Of a stretch of 64,000 nucleotides of DNA, positions 11,675 through 22,924 are shown piece after piece. The notes below the pieces were generated by a model. It made no database searches. It was not told the origin of the DNA and saw only the letters and a list, made by a program, of their open reading frames with translations. A program made the position numbers and the translations under genes. Positions within the stretch are counted from its first letter, which is position 1. Every line of letters begins with the position of its first letter. Origin of the DNA: Gnetum montanum (Eukaryota > Streptophyta > Gnetopsida > Gnetales > Gnetaceae); contig MNCI01014439.1 in NCBI GenBank assembly GCA_015680685.1, forward strand, positions 62,609-126,608, in the 5' to 3' direction.

Positions 11675-12178
11675 ATGGATTTTGGGAAAACAATGAGAAA
11701 TCCTTTCATTCCTTATGTGATGGGATGCTGCCCTGAACATGTGTTGAAGGCTTACTTGAAAGCTAGAGCATGTGCAGCACTAAAAGAGTGTCCTTTTATG
11801 GCTTGTTTGGCTGATGAATTCTCATTCCTCATAAGAGGTTTAGAGATAGAGTCAAATTTTTGGGGGCAATATCAAGATTGCACCCAAGAAGAGGAGAGGG
11901 GAGAAGAGCAACCAACCAATGAAGAGTCATGGAAAGAGGTCTTTGTGTTCCAAGAGGAAGATGAAGGACCTAATTGGGAAGAACATAAGAGCTCATTTGA
12001 AAAAGAAAATGAGAATATTGTTGAAGAAAAATTTCAAGTAGGTCAGGTTGAGAGCTTCACCAAGCCAGAAAACAACAGAACAGCCTTCATCACGTCAGAA
12101 ATTGCTTATGAGACAGTTAGAGAGATGAGGATTCCTACTAGAGTAACCCTTACAATTATGTTCCCATCTCAAGAATAG
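11675..12178 (+). CDS. Gyp-E extra 3' ORF, 167 codons, unknown function
   Basis: An intact ORF lies between integrase and the 3' LTR, on the pol strand. The first ATG is at 11675; the frame opens four codons earlier at a TTG that is unlikely to be used. The product begins MDFGKTMRNPFIPYVMGCCP, has a cysteine- and alanine-containing segment, then a long glutamate-rich acidic middle (E-E-E-R-G-E-E) and ends in FPSQE before TAG. No signal peptide or membrane segment is evident, so an envelope protein is unlikely despite the position. I do not recognise a family. It is the only complete coding frame in this element, and a TATA box lies about 85 bp upstream. It may be a captured host gene or an element-specific accessory protein. 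Confidence 0.6.
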   Translation: MDFGKTMRNPFIPYVMGCCPEHVLKAYLKARACAALKECPFMACLADEFSFLIRGLEIESNFWGQYQDCTQEEERGEEQPTNEESWKEVFVFQEEDEGPNWEEHKSSFEKENENIVEEKFQVGQVESFTKPENNRTAFITSEIAYETVREMRIPTRVTLTIMFPSQE

Positions 12179-12370
12179 TCCATGAATGAAGGACTTGCTA
12201 ATGTATAGTTTGTTATTTTTCTTAGGAATGAGGTTTTTATACCATCAAACCTTATGTTTGATGGGAATTTTCTTCCAAAAATATTTCTGTTCAGCTGTAA
12301 AAATTCAATAAAAGTTTTAGTACATTTCAGTTTAAAAATGGGGCTGCATAAATTTCTTTAAGTTTTTTTT
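12179..12370 (+). other. Gyp-E region between 3' ORF and polypurine tract
   Basis: AT-rich untranslated stretch, including a possible polyadenylation context (AATAAAAG near 12308). No other signal is seen. Confidence 0.4.
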
Positions 12371-12384
12371 TAAGGGGGCAGAAA
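12371..12384 (+). promoter_or_regulatory. Gyp-E polypurine tract
   Basis: TAAGGGGGCAGAAA directly precedes the TGTTGG start of the 3' LTR, as expected for the plus-strand primer of an LTR element. Confidence 0.85.
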
Positions 12385-15300
12385 TGTTGGCACATTTGGC
12401 CATTTCATGGAATAGAAAAAGAAGATACTAGAAAAAGGCAATATTTAAAACAACTGCATAAACAACCAATCTATTTTGAGACCACTAGGAAAATATGAAT
12501 AATGCTGGGAAAAATCACTGAAAAAGTCTCAAGTTAAAAAATAATCTAAGATTGATGATGTTGCACGAGATAAAAGAAGAAGTTGTTAGAATCGGGGTTT
12601 TACTGTATTGTAAAAATCTAATTTTTCTTTTACTAACGAACACGTAAAACTAAGTCATTGTCCCGTAAATAGTTGGATATCATATTGTTTTCATGAGCGT
12701 TATGCGAGGTAACGCCAAAAGATACTCGCTTTGTGTTGAAAACTCACGAAAGTTCATAAGACTGCGAATTTGTGCCTGTACCGAAAGCAACAAAGAAGAT
12801 GAAACTATAGTACTAGAGATAAAAGATACACTAGGCTGGAGGAAGCATAAGAGTGTTTGCAAGGGTTAGAATGATCACATATCTACTGCTGAGCTACAAC
12901 ATGTGATAATCTAATAGGCAAACAATTGTAGTCTTCTAATGTCAAATCCAGCAAAAGATGGAGCTAACATACGTCAAGATTTTTTTTTTATGAAAAAAAT
13001 CCCTACTCCATAAGAAGATATAATATATTCCATTAATGAGAGCCCCTCTTGGAAATTCCCTTGAATGGGTAGATCCAATTCATTTCTGCGCGGACAAAAC
13101 GAGCAAGGATGCTACTTTAGAATAATTATTTTTTTTGTTTCCTACGCTGACCATGATGGTACTAATGTACTTCTGGCTATGCCGACCATGTAAGCTACTA
13201 CTGAAACAAAGAAAGATTGCAAAGCACCCACCCAACCCTTCATGGTTGATATGGAATGATAGAGGCACAATGTCCGCCTTGACCTACAAGTTTTTCAAAA
13301 GGAGAAGATACATTGGCTTCATGAGATGGACATCATAGTAGACCTAGGGTTTTCACATTGGACAATAACAGTAGTAGCAATAATAGTGGAAATAATAATA
13401 CTAGCAGCGGTAGCTATGCCTGCATTTTGATCGAGCGTTTCTGTGGCATTGAGCATGCATGTTCAAACCAGGGCCAAGACTTTGCTCCACAGCCATGTAG
13501 GCAGAGGACAAGGTTGCAGCAACAACGTGGTGATGAACATGGATAACGCAACACTATAAAAAAAAGTAGCCAAACCAAAGAAACTCTGGCTTGTTCTTCC
13601 AGAACCACATGATCAACCACGCCATTCACAGTGCAGCAGAGGATTACCAGGAATGATAATGAAAATGATAATCACTACTACACACTATATTTTCGATGGA
13701 TTCGACATGATCTGCGGCCATGGAGGAGGAATAATGGAGCTGTGAGAGAATCGGGAATAAGCCTAAAAATGGTGGAATCTGTGCAAAAATATGCAAATTT
13801 TAGGATAACGATTGTGGATGAGAAGATGTTTATGTAGGCATACAGAAAGGTTTTTCAGATGTGGGATCTATTCAGCATTTGGGAAGTCTCTCAGCTGCTG
13901 AAAATGTATCCTGGAGTTGTTCCTTATGTGGATTTCATGTTCAATGCCAATGACAGACCTATTCTTCTACATCATATGGTTTCCAAGGAAAATCTTCCTC
14001 CTCCACCCTTTAGCAACTGAACACCACACGGAAAAATTACCGAATGTAGCGGTAGATCCTTCTTTCGTGGTGGTGGTTGATATATGGTTCTGGTTGAGAT
14101 CGGCATAGGGTGAAATAATTTGAAACTGATTGCAGAAACTGGGCAATTCTAGGCCTAGCACCTTCACATTCGAACTTCACATTCGGAGGTGTTCTTAATG
14201 ATGCCAAGTAACCACCACCAGATTCAAATTTCTTGTTCCAGTGAACATCATTTTTTCAAGGAAGCGAAGCTAGTAGCAAATTTTACATGGATTTAAAATG
14301 AAAATATAGATGATTTACTTATACAAATTTACAAGGAACGGCTTTCTTCATTTAAAAAAAAACCATACAGCCACCAACACGAACATCTACACTAAGGTGG
14401 ATGCCGAATTAATTTCTTACTACCATCTCTTCATGAAAATTACTAGGGCTTTAGTGGTTAATGATATTTAACATTTAAAACCTTAAAATCCTAAACAAAA
14501 TAATTAAAATAAAATGACAATTGTACGAAGCTCTTATAGTATGGAGATCTTGGATTTATTTAAAAAATTATTATTATTATTATATAGGCTATTGCTTATA
14601 AAGGAAATATTTGTAATATTTACACATGCCAATGTTAGCATGATTTTCTCCTAACTTCATGTATAAGTTACAACTTCCTAACTTGTTGGGCAAGTAATAT
14701 CTCCTAACTTGTTGGGCAAGTTATAACTTCCTTACTTGGGAGAGACGTTAGCCAAGATATTTTGGAATATATAACTACCTTTTCAACCCTATAAAAAGGC
14801 TTCAGGGATTAGAAGGGAGAGAACATATTTTTTGGGATCACACACTTGGGGTCTCACTTTGGGTCTTGGAGGAGGATTTGTAAAGAAGACATTGTGAAAG
14901 ATTGCTTGTAAGATGACTTGCTAAAGACAACATTTCAGCCTCTTTGTCATAGTCTTGTGAGTTATGCTTATTATTTTTTATTTTGTTTAATTTTTTTAGC
15001 TAGTGGTTTAGATAGTACCATGCTTGACAAGTAATTTTGGGATTTTTAGATTGCTCTTATTGTTTCTTGTTGCATTCATAGTTATTGAATTTGGGCTAGC
15101 TTTATTGCGAAGTGTTTACTCGTATCATTTTACCTTGTTTAAAAATTTGAGATCTTTACAAAAATCTACTTTCTTTTCCATCTATTTCCATTGAATCCTG
15201 CTCTATTTCTAGTTTTCTTGTGGAACTATCTCTTTCTCTGGGGAAAATTAGAAGTAGATTCGTGGAGTTGTGCTCAAATGTTTTTGCAAAATTTTATTTT

Positions 15301-15603
15301 TTACAAGTAGGTATTATAAGGACCGATAGACTAGAAAATTGAACAAAATAGGAACTCTCAACAACTCACAGTACTTTGCAAAGTTGGCTGAATCTCTTTA
15401 AGATAAGCCATTTATACTTTTACACACAATCCAATCTTTTCATTTTTTACAATAGCACACCGCAACAGCACACACACATACTCACATTAACTATTGAGTC
15501 TATTTGGAGGTATCTAGGCCTTGGTGTTGCCAGAAGACCAGCAAGCACCTAAATCTTGTTTGAGGACAATCGTTGGCGATCACATCCCAAAAGGTCGCCA
15601 ACA
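12385..15603 (+). repeat. Gyp-E 3' LTR
   Basis: 3219 bp, from TGTTGGCACATTTGG to GGTCGCCAACA. It keeps the TATA box (TATAAAAA at 14791-14798, within ACCCTATAAAAAGGC) that the 5' LTR has lost. It lacks about 400 bp relative to the 5' LTR, with the junction near 15075. It is followed by the ATAAC duplication at 15604-15608. Confidence 0.93.
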
Positions 15604-17907
15604 ATAACATAATTGGCATTGTTGGCATTAAGGGGGTCTATGTAGACATGCAGAGATTGATTCTCAGGACATACTGGATTGCTTACATCCAACACCAGTT
15701 TTCCCTGATCAATCATCCTTTGAATGTCATCTTGCAATGCCAGATAGTTTTTTGTATTGTGACCACACTGTTGGTGATAGTCACAGAACCAATCCAACTT
15801 GAAACCCTTAGGAACTAGAGGCTCATTGGGCAAGGCCAAGGAGGAGTTCCTAAGAAGCTTGCAATAGCATTGGTGTTTCCTGACTCCCTCCTCCAACATC
15901 TACTTATGTTGGATGTGCCCCATTGTCAGTAACCCCTTTAGAAGTTTTGAAGGCCTGAGAGGAAGTGGGGTATACTTTAAAAGATCTTTATGCTCAAAGT
16001 TTGGTTTGGGTTGTGTATATGTCTCAGGCATGGGTATGGCAGGTTGCGATGCATGGCCTTGCTTGGGCATGGGATTGGCCACGGGTGCAGCTGGTTTCTT
16101 GTTGTTCTTATTACCATTGTTATGATGCTTGGGCTTGGCTTCGATTGCCACAGTGGCCACTATGGCTATTGGGGCCTTACCTTTGTCCTTCTTTTGTAGG
16201 AAATATTGGCTGGGTCTTTGCTCACCTCATCCACATCCTGTATGCTCTTATTTTGAGCAAAGGCTTGACTAGGAGTGCGAGAAGTGAGGTAGTACAGTTT
16301 AGACTTGATGAAGTCATTCACTACACCCTTAAAGACGGCTAGCAAATGGGCCTTCATGATGGGCTCACGAATTTCATTAAGGGTTACACTCCAATGCTGA
16401 ATGAACTTTTGGACCAACTCTAGAGGATCCTACTTCACACTCATCAACTGAGCCAGTGTGATTTCTAGCTTCATGTTATACTTGAAACGCATCACAAATA
16501 GGGTCAGAAGCTTCTATAGGGTTGAAATAGATGAGTGTGGCAACGCGTGGTACCAATCCAAAGCTTTCCTGGCTAGGTACATAGCAAAGACATGAATAAT
16601 CATGTGTATCCATTGTTGTAATAGAAGGGATTCAAACCTAAAGGTAACAAGATGTGTGTTGGGATCTCCCTCACTGTTGTATTTTGTGAAATGTGGGAGA
16701 GACATCCCTAGGGGTAACATCAGTGGGGGGATAGTAGGGCTGATGGGATCATCTTGGTAAAAGTTCATGACTTGTACTATGTCAGACCCGATAGCTTTGA
16801 GGTGTTTTATTTCCCCAACGAGGATCTAGATGAGTTGGAACGCTTGGTCCAGAGCCTAGGACAATGTGGACGGCTGCGGAACTGCCTTGGCAGCTCCCAT
16901 CTATGGGGTGGTAGGGGTAGAAGCATGACCAATCGGTGGTACCATTGGGGTGGCCCCTGTGAAGGGTGCACCTTTCCCCATCCACCAACTTCTAGGTGTT
17001 GTTGTTAAAGCAATAATTATGGGTTGTGCCATGGAATGGATGGCTTGTCTGTGAGGTGGCAAAGACCATATTCCCATGCCAGGTTGTATCATCTGCAAGG
17101 TTTGGTAAGCTTGGTGGGGAACGTGATGAGACATCTGCAATGGTAGCATAGCAAGGGGAATAGTGAATGGCATCCACCACGTTGATAGGGCTAAGCCCAC
17201 CGCTAATAGTGGTACAGATGTAAATGCGGGAATGGAAGTGGAAGCTGTGTATGACTGCGAAGCCAGTACAGTGTGCAGATGTGATAGAGGAGCCATGATT
17301 GGCATGTGATGTGCTACGGGGAAGGATTGATGAAGGGTTTGACATGGCTATCCATCGCAGATGTGATTGAGGGCTATGAAAATGTAAGCATGATCATGAA
17401 GGGAGCGACAATGGATAATGGGTTGGTCTAGAAGGACTGGGTAGGAGGGATGGTGATGGGGTTGGTTTGACCTCCCCCATCATATTGGGAATCGATTTTC
17501 TCCTATTTGTCTTGGAAGGCATCCTCATGGTTGGACACCATGTCCTGTTGCTCCCTAAGTCTGGCCAACTGGATTAGGTAGTCCAGAATCCATTGATTCG
17601 CCTATGTCAAAGGGATGGTAGCACCAAGAGTAGGAACAAATTCCTTTCCATCATAGTAAGTGAACTCGAAGCTACGTTTGTCTTCGAGTTCATGCACATC
17701 CAAGGGAATATTTTCCTGCACCTTTGCATAGAGCTGGTTGTAGTGTTCATGCTACTAGGCCAAGCCCTCAGGTCCCTGGTTTTGGATCCTAAGGGATTGA
17801 CGTGTTTCCAACATCGGGTTCAGCAATTTTTCAGCACTGGTGATGCCTTGACCCATGATGGGAACCTCAACATTGAAGGTGTTATCAATGGTGCTCGAGA
17901 AGGACAT
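15604..17907 (-). pseudogene. gag: Tat-B gag (copy B1)
   Basis: Capsid polyprotein read on the minus strand from ATG 17907 (start MSFSSTIDNTFNVEV, matched in copy B2 at 55175). A long proline-, histidine- and serine-rich N-terminal part precedes the gag core at about 16770-16330: LPHFTKYNSEGDPNTH, KALDWYHALP, then QKFIQHWSVTLNEIREP. A lysine-, asparagine- and proline-rich stretch follows at about 16160-15960. Last comes the diverged knuckle FCDYHQQCGHNTKNYLAL (about 15795-15740), where the final Cys is replaced by Tyr (copy B2 has DYCLAL). Comparison with copy B2, which stays in one frame, shows several frameshifts and many stops. The frame is cut by the Gyp-E insertion. Confidence 0.8.
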
Positions 17908-18284
17908 CGTTATGAAACTAGATAGCTTTGCAAATGCAAGAAGCAAGGAAATCGAAAAGTAATCAAAAAGGATTTATGTCTTGCCAGATTCCAAAGGAAT
18001 CGTTGAAGCAACCGATCTGTACCACACAATGTGCAAACAACCGCAAAAGGGTGTCACATTTACACTAGTGTGTGATAGGGTACAAAACATGTACAATACT
18101 ACCGTAAAAACATCTGAGTCAAGTGGCGATCAGAGGCTTTATGTCTTGCAAGGTTTCAGAGGACCAATCAAAGCAACTGATCTACACCGTACGATGCATA
18201 AACAACTCTAAAAGGGTGTCAAGTTTACACTAATGCATATCAGGGTGTAGAATGCTTACAGGACTACTGTAAGGGGCACTAAAG
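17908..18284 (-). repeat. Tat-B leader with a 165-bp direct repeat (copy B1)
   Basis: The untranslated leader between primer binding site and gag contains two diverged direct copies with a period of about 165 bp, starting near 17973 and 18137 (both open with TTTATGTCTTGC). Each includes a segment close to ACCGATCTGTACCACACAAT. Copy B2 has the same arrangement near 55240 and 55405, so the duplication is a family feature. It could be a packaging or dimerisation signal, which is inference. Confidence 0.7.
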
Positions 18285-18302
18285 ACCCTCCTTCTAGTGC
18301 CC
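18285..18302 (-). promoter_or_regulatory. Tat-B primer binding site (copy B1)
   Basis: On the minus strand, GGGCACTAGAAGGAGGGT stands six bases after the LTR end. It is a mutated form of TGGCGCTAGAAGGAGGGC in Tat-A, read here as a tRNA-Asn site. Confidence 0.65.
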
Positions 18303-18308
18303 GAAAAC

Positions 18309-20025
18309 TATTGCGATCAAAAATGTCAGTGGCTAGAAAACACCAAGAGGTTGTCGGTCATGACAGTCTTAACCCTGAATCCGCATGAGGGCCATGCTGG
18401 ATCAATGGAAACGGGGTACCCTAAATGGTCTGGTCGACTAGATAGGGACTTAATCGGTGTTAATAGAACCTTTCGTAAATGGATAATTTGAAAATGATAC
18501 TTCTAGTATAAAATGATAACTTTAAATGAAAAAGAGACAAAAAATAATGTAAAAGTGCAAGATAAGCAAGAAATAAAAGTAAATTACAATTAGAAAAATG
18601 CACCACTTCAACAATGTGACTTCACTCTATCAAGGTGGATACAATTGGTTGCATGGTGCTGAGGGGCGTAGGGATCCCAAGAGTAGCTAGGACGTTTAGA
18701 GTGAGACAGCTGTATACTTGAACGTAGACTCAGGAGTCAACAATGCATAATGCTATGAGGATAGCAGGAAAGAATAAAAAAAATGCCAAATGGGAGTGTT
18801 AACTATTTACAATGTCAAACAAGATGTTTACAATGCTTAGGAATACAATGCTAACTTCTTGCTTGCTTGCTAACCAATTCCCTTGCTAGCCATCCAAGAG
18901 ACTGAAAAAGGATCTTTTGAGCATTGCTCATTGGGGTATTTATACGGCCAAGGGAACGTGAAAGATGTGTTTTGGATGCGATGTTTCTTAGGGCTATGTC
19001 GACTTGTCTATGCTACATGGGTGTGCATGACCGTTGGATGAGTCTGCCATGTTTTAATTGCAAACCTGCCATGCTGTAATTGTGCTATCAGAGCTTGGAG
19101 ATGTGTGCCAATAGTGCAATTAGGTGAAGTGCATTGATGTGGCGTAACTATCTGCTACGTCGTGTCATGATTTGTAGCGTAGCGTAGCAACTTGCTACGT
19201 CGTGCCACGCTATGTAACATAGCATAGCATAGTCACCATTTTGAAGAAAAATCTTGCATTGCATCATACTGCATGTGCTAGAAACCTTTGAAGCATGCTA
19301 ACTATTTATTGCATATTTGCTATGCTATGCTATGTTGCATAGCGTAGCAGCTAGCCTTAGTCGCAAAACATCGACAATTTGCAAACCTTTACCCTTTGCA
19401 CTGTGAATCTTGAAAACTTGCTGATCCTACCGTTTGAGATGCCTTTCATTATTCCCATAGAGTTACTATGCTGTGCTATGCTACATAGAGTAGCATACAG
19501 TAGCAACTAACATGGCATGATTTTCTGCTAAGTTTGCTACTTTCTGGTGAAGGAGCCATTGCTAAAGAACTTGGAGTCGAGCGAAGCAACTATTTTCAAA
19601 GGCTAGAGGCGCTAATTCAGTGCATTTGAAATCACTAAGTAAGCTGAGCCTTTCTGTCTTACTCTCGCTACACTATGCTACAATGCGTAGCGTGGCATAG
19701 CATAGCATCTTGTCCTGCAACAATTTACAGTTGACTGTTTGAACAACTATCTTCCGAAGCATGCTACACTATATAGCATGGCGTTGTGTAGCGGACTCTT
19801 CAACTAGAAAACCTGCCAAACTGTTTTGTACATTTTGAGCACTATCGACAACTCTTTGCGTCATCTCTGAGTACGCTATCAACTAGATGAATTATGTAGC
19901 TAGAAAGTTTTCCAAACTGAATAGCCTAAACACGAAATATCTAGTTCTTGTCGAAGTGTCATGACGTTGCCTGAATTGCGAAGACCTGGTGAAGAAAGGA
20001 TGCCCTAAAAATTTGGGGTGTTTCA
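18309..20025 (-). repeat. Tat-B LTR-I (shared by copies B2 and B1)
   Basis: About 1.72 kb. On the minus strand it starts TGAAACACCCCAAA, like the Tat-A LTR (TGAAACACCACAAAA), and ends GATCGCAATA just before the primer binding site. A polypurine tract precedes its start and a primer binding site follows its end, so it serves as 3' LTR of B2 and 5' LTR of B1. The TATA box (TATAAATA) is at 18937-18944 on the minus strand. The U3 part (19130-19820) holds clusters of palindromic TGCTACGCTATG-like motifs. The last two bases are TA instead of the usual CA in both LTR copies. Confidence 0.8.
19130..19820. repeat. Palindromic motif clusters in U3 of LTR-I
   Basis: Islands of imperfect inverted repeats built from GCTACGCTATG / CATAGCGTAGC occur at about 19165-19230, 19318-19348, 19464-19503, 19664-19708 and 19764-19796. 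They are spaced 120-200 bp apart, upstream of the TATA box. LTR-II has matching islands at about 56460-56520, 56605-56650, 56763-56805, 56968-57005 and 57058-57090. Confidence 0.75.
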
Positions 20026-20044
20026 TTGGTTTCTGTTTGTTGAC
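20026..20044 (-). promoter_or_regulatory. Tat-B polypurine tract (copy B2)
   Basis: Minus strand GTCAACAAACAGAAACCAA precedes the LTR start. The better-preserved copy B3 has AAAGAGGGGCCAA at 57323-57335 and Tat-A has AAAGAGGGACCAA at 36342-36354. The tract is weakened here by mutations. Confidence 0.6.
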
Positions 20045-21383
20045 ATTTAGAGGATGGACTCGAGAGATGTTGACAAAGAATACGAAACACCACAGAAGAC
20101 AAAACACTAACATTATTGTGTGGTGATTGTCAAGACGTCTCTTAGCTGTGCTTGAGAGTGTTCCATTGGTTTTTTATGAGGGGAAATGGCTTAGCAAGAA
20201 GGAAAAAGGTTAAGGAAAAGGGTAAAGATGAGGTTTAGTAGAGTCCCTCATCGAAATTCTCATGAGGGAGCTTTTCATGTTTTCATCTTTACTTTCACTG
20301 ACCTTCGACCTCTCATTGAAACGTTTGGAGAGGGTGATTGCGAAATGGCTTACGTGCCATTTTCTTTAGGCATGTGAGTTTTTTCTCTCTTACGCTTTTG
20401 CCTTTTGCTATTTTTCCATTTACATTTATGCACAACCTTCTTGAAGGGTAGGTTTTTCTTTCCCCAGATGAGTTTTGTTACGTCCACGTGGGGGCTTTGA
20501 CCTGCCTACAAATGCTTCCCATGCAGCGAGCTATGTTACGCATGTTATCGACTTTGCGGTTGAGCAAGCAGGATGGCTTAACATGCATTGGAAAAAGCTT
20601 GTAAAAGAGGGTAGCGAGTAGATATTGTTGGTGCAAGAAGTAAGGTAAAAAAAAGAAGCTTAGAAGGTAGGACAAGATATGCACTCTGAAGTAGCCAAGC
20701 TAGTTAAGATAATCACTTCACAATGCTATAGCATTTGTTACCGTAGCAAGACGCACCTTCGACCAATGCCTCACTGGAACACACCCTACAAACATAGAGA
20801 GAAAACAAGAAGAAATAGCCATGATGAAAAATTAGGGCAAAGGTCTCACTTATTGCATACCTTGTTGAATCTCTTGGACATCATTGCTGGTGTACGATGT
20901 CCAAAGTAGAAAGGCCAGCAGCAACCGTAGCAGCGTTAATGTGGAGGAGTTGGCATCGAAGGAGCGAGGAGTTGCTATGTGTGCAGATGCTCTGGAATCC
21001 CTGCCAAAGGCATTCATTCTCAGTTCAGCTATGGGATTAGCTACCACATAACTAAATGTTGTCTATGCCCAGACACTGGTAGGGAGCTGGAGGATAAAAA
21101 TATTATGGCTGGGCTACAATACTACTAAAACCCCAGTAGTAGGCACTGACCAAGGAACTACCATCAGGGCAATGGGTCGTGGTGTCAGTAGGTCTAGGGA
21201 GTCAGTGAGATGTCATACGACATCTCTATGGGATCAGCAAGGTGCTAGGAGCAGTGGCATTGCATATGTTCCAAATCGTGTTCTCAATGCATCATGAACT
21301 ACATTCTAGAACTGTAATGTCCCACCCCACATCGGCACTATGCAAGATTGCTTCATGTGTACTTGGTGCAAAGGCATGTTGGG
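20045..21383 (-). other. Tat-B 3' region of copy B2 with a conserved ORF-like segment
   Basis: Region between the integrase-side minisatellite and the polypurine tract, interrupted at its upstream end by Tat-A. On the minus strand a protein-like segment at about 21165-20850 is shared with copy B3 (about 58470-58160). It includes FGRDSRASAHI and the hydrophobic stretch LLRLLLAFLLWTSYTSND. In B2 it has stops (for example VVL*PS). The position corresponds to that of env-like genes in some plant elements, but I recognise no family. The rest is noncoding. Bases 21379-21383 (TTGGG) are the left target duplication of Tat-A. Confidence 0.45.
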
Positions 21384-22919
21384 TGAAACACCACAAAATT
21401 TTGAGCTTAGTACCTTTCCAATAAGAGTTGAGCTAAGTCATGATATCCCCCATGCATGACCGAAGCTTGACGGCCCCACAGATAACTTCAAGCAGAGTCG
21501 AACTCAACGAAAAATGGTTCCCTGGAACTTTCCGGTGACCACGCCAACATCTAGCATCAAACGTGGCAACTTTGGAGTTCAAGATACTTGGTTTTCACTA
21601 AGTATGTAGCGTACACGTCCAGCGTATACGCCCAGCATACACGCCTAGCGTACACGTCTAGCATCTATGCCCAACGTACATGTCCAGCGTGCATGCCTAG
21701 TGTATACGCCCAATATGTACGCCTCACATGTACACCTAGCACCAACATATACTCCCAAAATGGAATTTCAAAGATGGCATGGAAACGGCACTTCAGAGCA
21801 AAGCATCAACTCATAGGAACAATGCAATTGGCAGGCAACATCACAGGCACCAGAAAATTAAATTTTCAAGCTCAACATCAGGCACTTCGATGTTCATATG
21901 CTGAACATGAACATCCTACATGCCTAGCATGTATGCCCAGTGTATGCAAGCATCCTATACGCCCCGCATATATGCCCAGTATACAGTGTGTACGCCAAGT
22001 TTGTGGCACAACGTATACCAATCAAAGCCCTCCAGAACCATGTTAGATCAAAGCCAACCGAGCTAAACATCTGAATGCAACATTCTCGTGACATTCTTGC
22101 AACTTCTATTGTTTTAGTCAAGTCTGTATGCCAAGTTCATATGCCCAGCATGTATACGCCGGCATCCAGCATTGTACGCTGGCGTAGAGTAGTATACGCT
22201 GGCGTACAGCACGCTGTACATTTTTCAAAGTTCATTATTTCACACTTGGTCAATGTGTCACATGTCACCTGACCTGAGAGTATAGCACACCACAGCCAAT
22301 CATTCCCTCTCAGACCCGAGTCTAACATCAAAACCTGTATAAAAACCCTGATTTTTGACCAGATCCAGGTTCGAGAAATTGAAAAGATCTTAGCAAAAAT
22401 TGGGGGCAAACTAGACTAAGCAAATCCTGACTCCTACATCCTATACGCTGGACTTCAACCCTGCACGCTGAACATATAGCCTTCACACTATGCTTGCAGC
22501 CGAATTCAGCAAAACGTCATCCCACTGCATCTACCAGAGCTTTCCATCTACCTTGTGTCAGATCCACAACTACATTAAGACCGGTGCATTGTAACTTATA
22601 TTTTGCAATAATATTTCTACATTCTTTGCTAAGATTCGTTACTGTTTTTTGTTCGTTTCTTGTATGCTTATCGTTTACGTTCCTACACGTTTACGCTCAG
22701 TTTTGTATTAATTACGTAGTTTACATATAACCTAGCGTACGGTATATCGGTGTATGCTTGGGGAAATCCTTGTCTGATCCCCTTGCGGACCACTCAAGGT
22801 ACTCAACCTTCATTGATTCCAGCTTGCCCTCAAGAGAAGGTAGAATCTTCTGTGCTTGCCTGGGGATCTCCTGGTTTCTGTTTCATTCCAGCTGGAGACT
22901 GACGATTTCAGAATGTACA
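21384..22919 (+). repeat. Tat-A 5' LTR
   Basis: 1536 bp, TGAAACACCACAAAATTTTG to GAATGTACA. TATA box TATAAAAA at 22338-22345. Three stretches are made of a degenerate 12-13 bp unit around CAGCGTATACGCC (21605-21735, 21920-22010 and 22125-22212). Confidence 0.93.
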
Positions 22920-22924
22920 GAAAA

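Larger units (their letters stand above)
2113..15603 (+). mobile_element. Gyp-E: full-length Ty3/gypsy-like element with ATAAC target duplications
   Basis: The element is bounded by TATTGGC (mutated from TGTTGGC) on the left and GCCAACA on the right, a 7-bp inverted terminal repeat in the intact LTR. The five bases before it (2108-2112) and after it (15604-15608) are both ATAAC. The homologous copy B2 shows a single ATAAC at the matching place near 52811, so the empty site is visible. Internal order is gag, protease, archaeal-type RNase H, reverse transcriptase, native RNase H, integrase, then a separate 3' ORF. The gag and pol frames carry several stops and frameshifts, so this copy is not autonomous. 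Base composition is clearly more AT-rich than the surrounding Tat-B sequence. Confidence 0.95.
1..18308 (-). mobile_element. Tat-B copy B1, internal region (interrupted by Gyp-E)
   Basis: Read on the minus strand, this segment runs from the primer binding site at 18302 through leader, gag, gag-pro linker and protease, then past a minisatellite into the end of the antisense gene at the window edge. It is split by Gyp-E at 2113-15603. The two halves join without loss when compared with the parallel copy B2 (about 50763-55576), which has no insertion at the matching place near 52811. Its 5' LTR is LTR-I (18309-20025), which is also the 3' LTR of copy B2. Pol of this copy lies beyond position 1. 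Confidence 0.85.

Noticed and set aside
11663-12178. A 171-codon start for the Gyp-E 3' ORF
   Set aside because: The first codon would be TTG. The first ATG is at 11675, giving 167 codons.
15913-16342. Plus-strand ORFs rich in Gly, Trp and Cys across Tat-B gag (also 53219-53516)
   Set aside because: They are shadows of the lysine- and proline-rich minus-strand gag; the family core and knuckle are on the minus strand.
18312-21316. A longer 3.0 kb LTR for Tat-B running from the primer site to about 21316
   Set aside because: The polypurine tract and the TGAAACACC start shared with Tat-A place the LTR end at 20025 (and 57322). The rest is internal 3' sequence.
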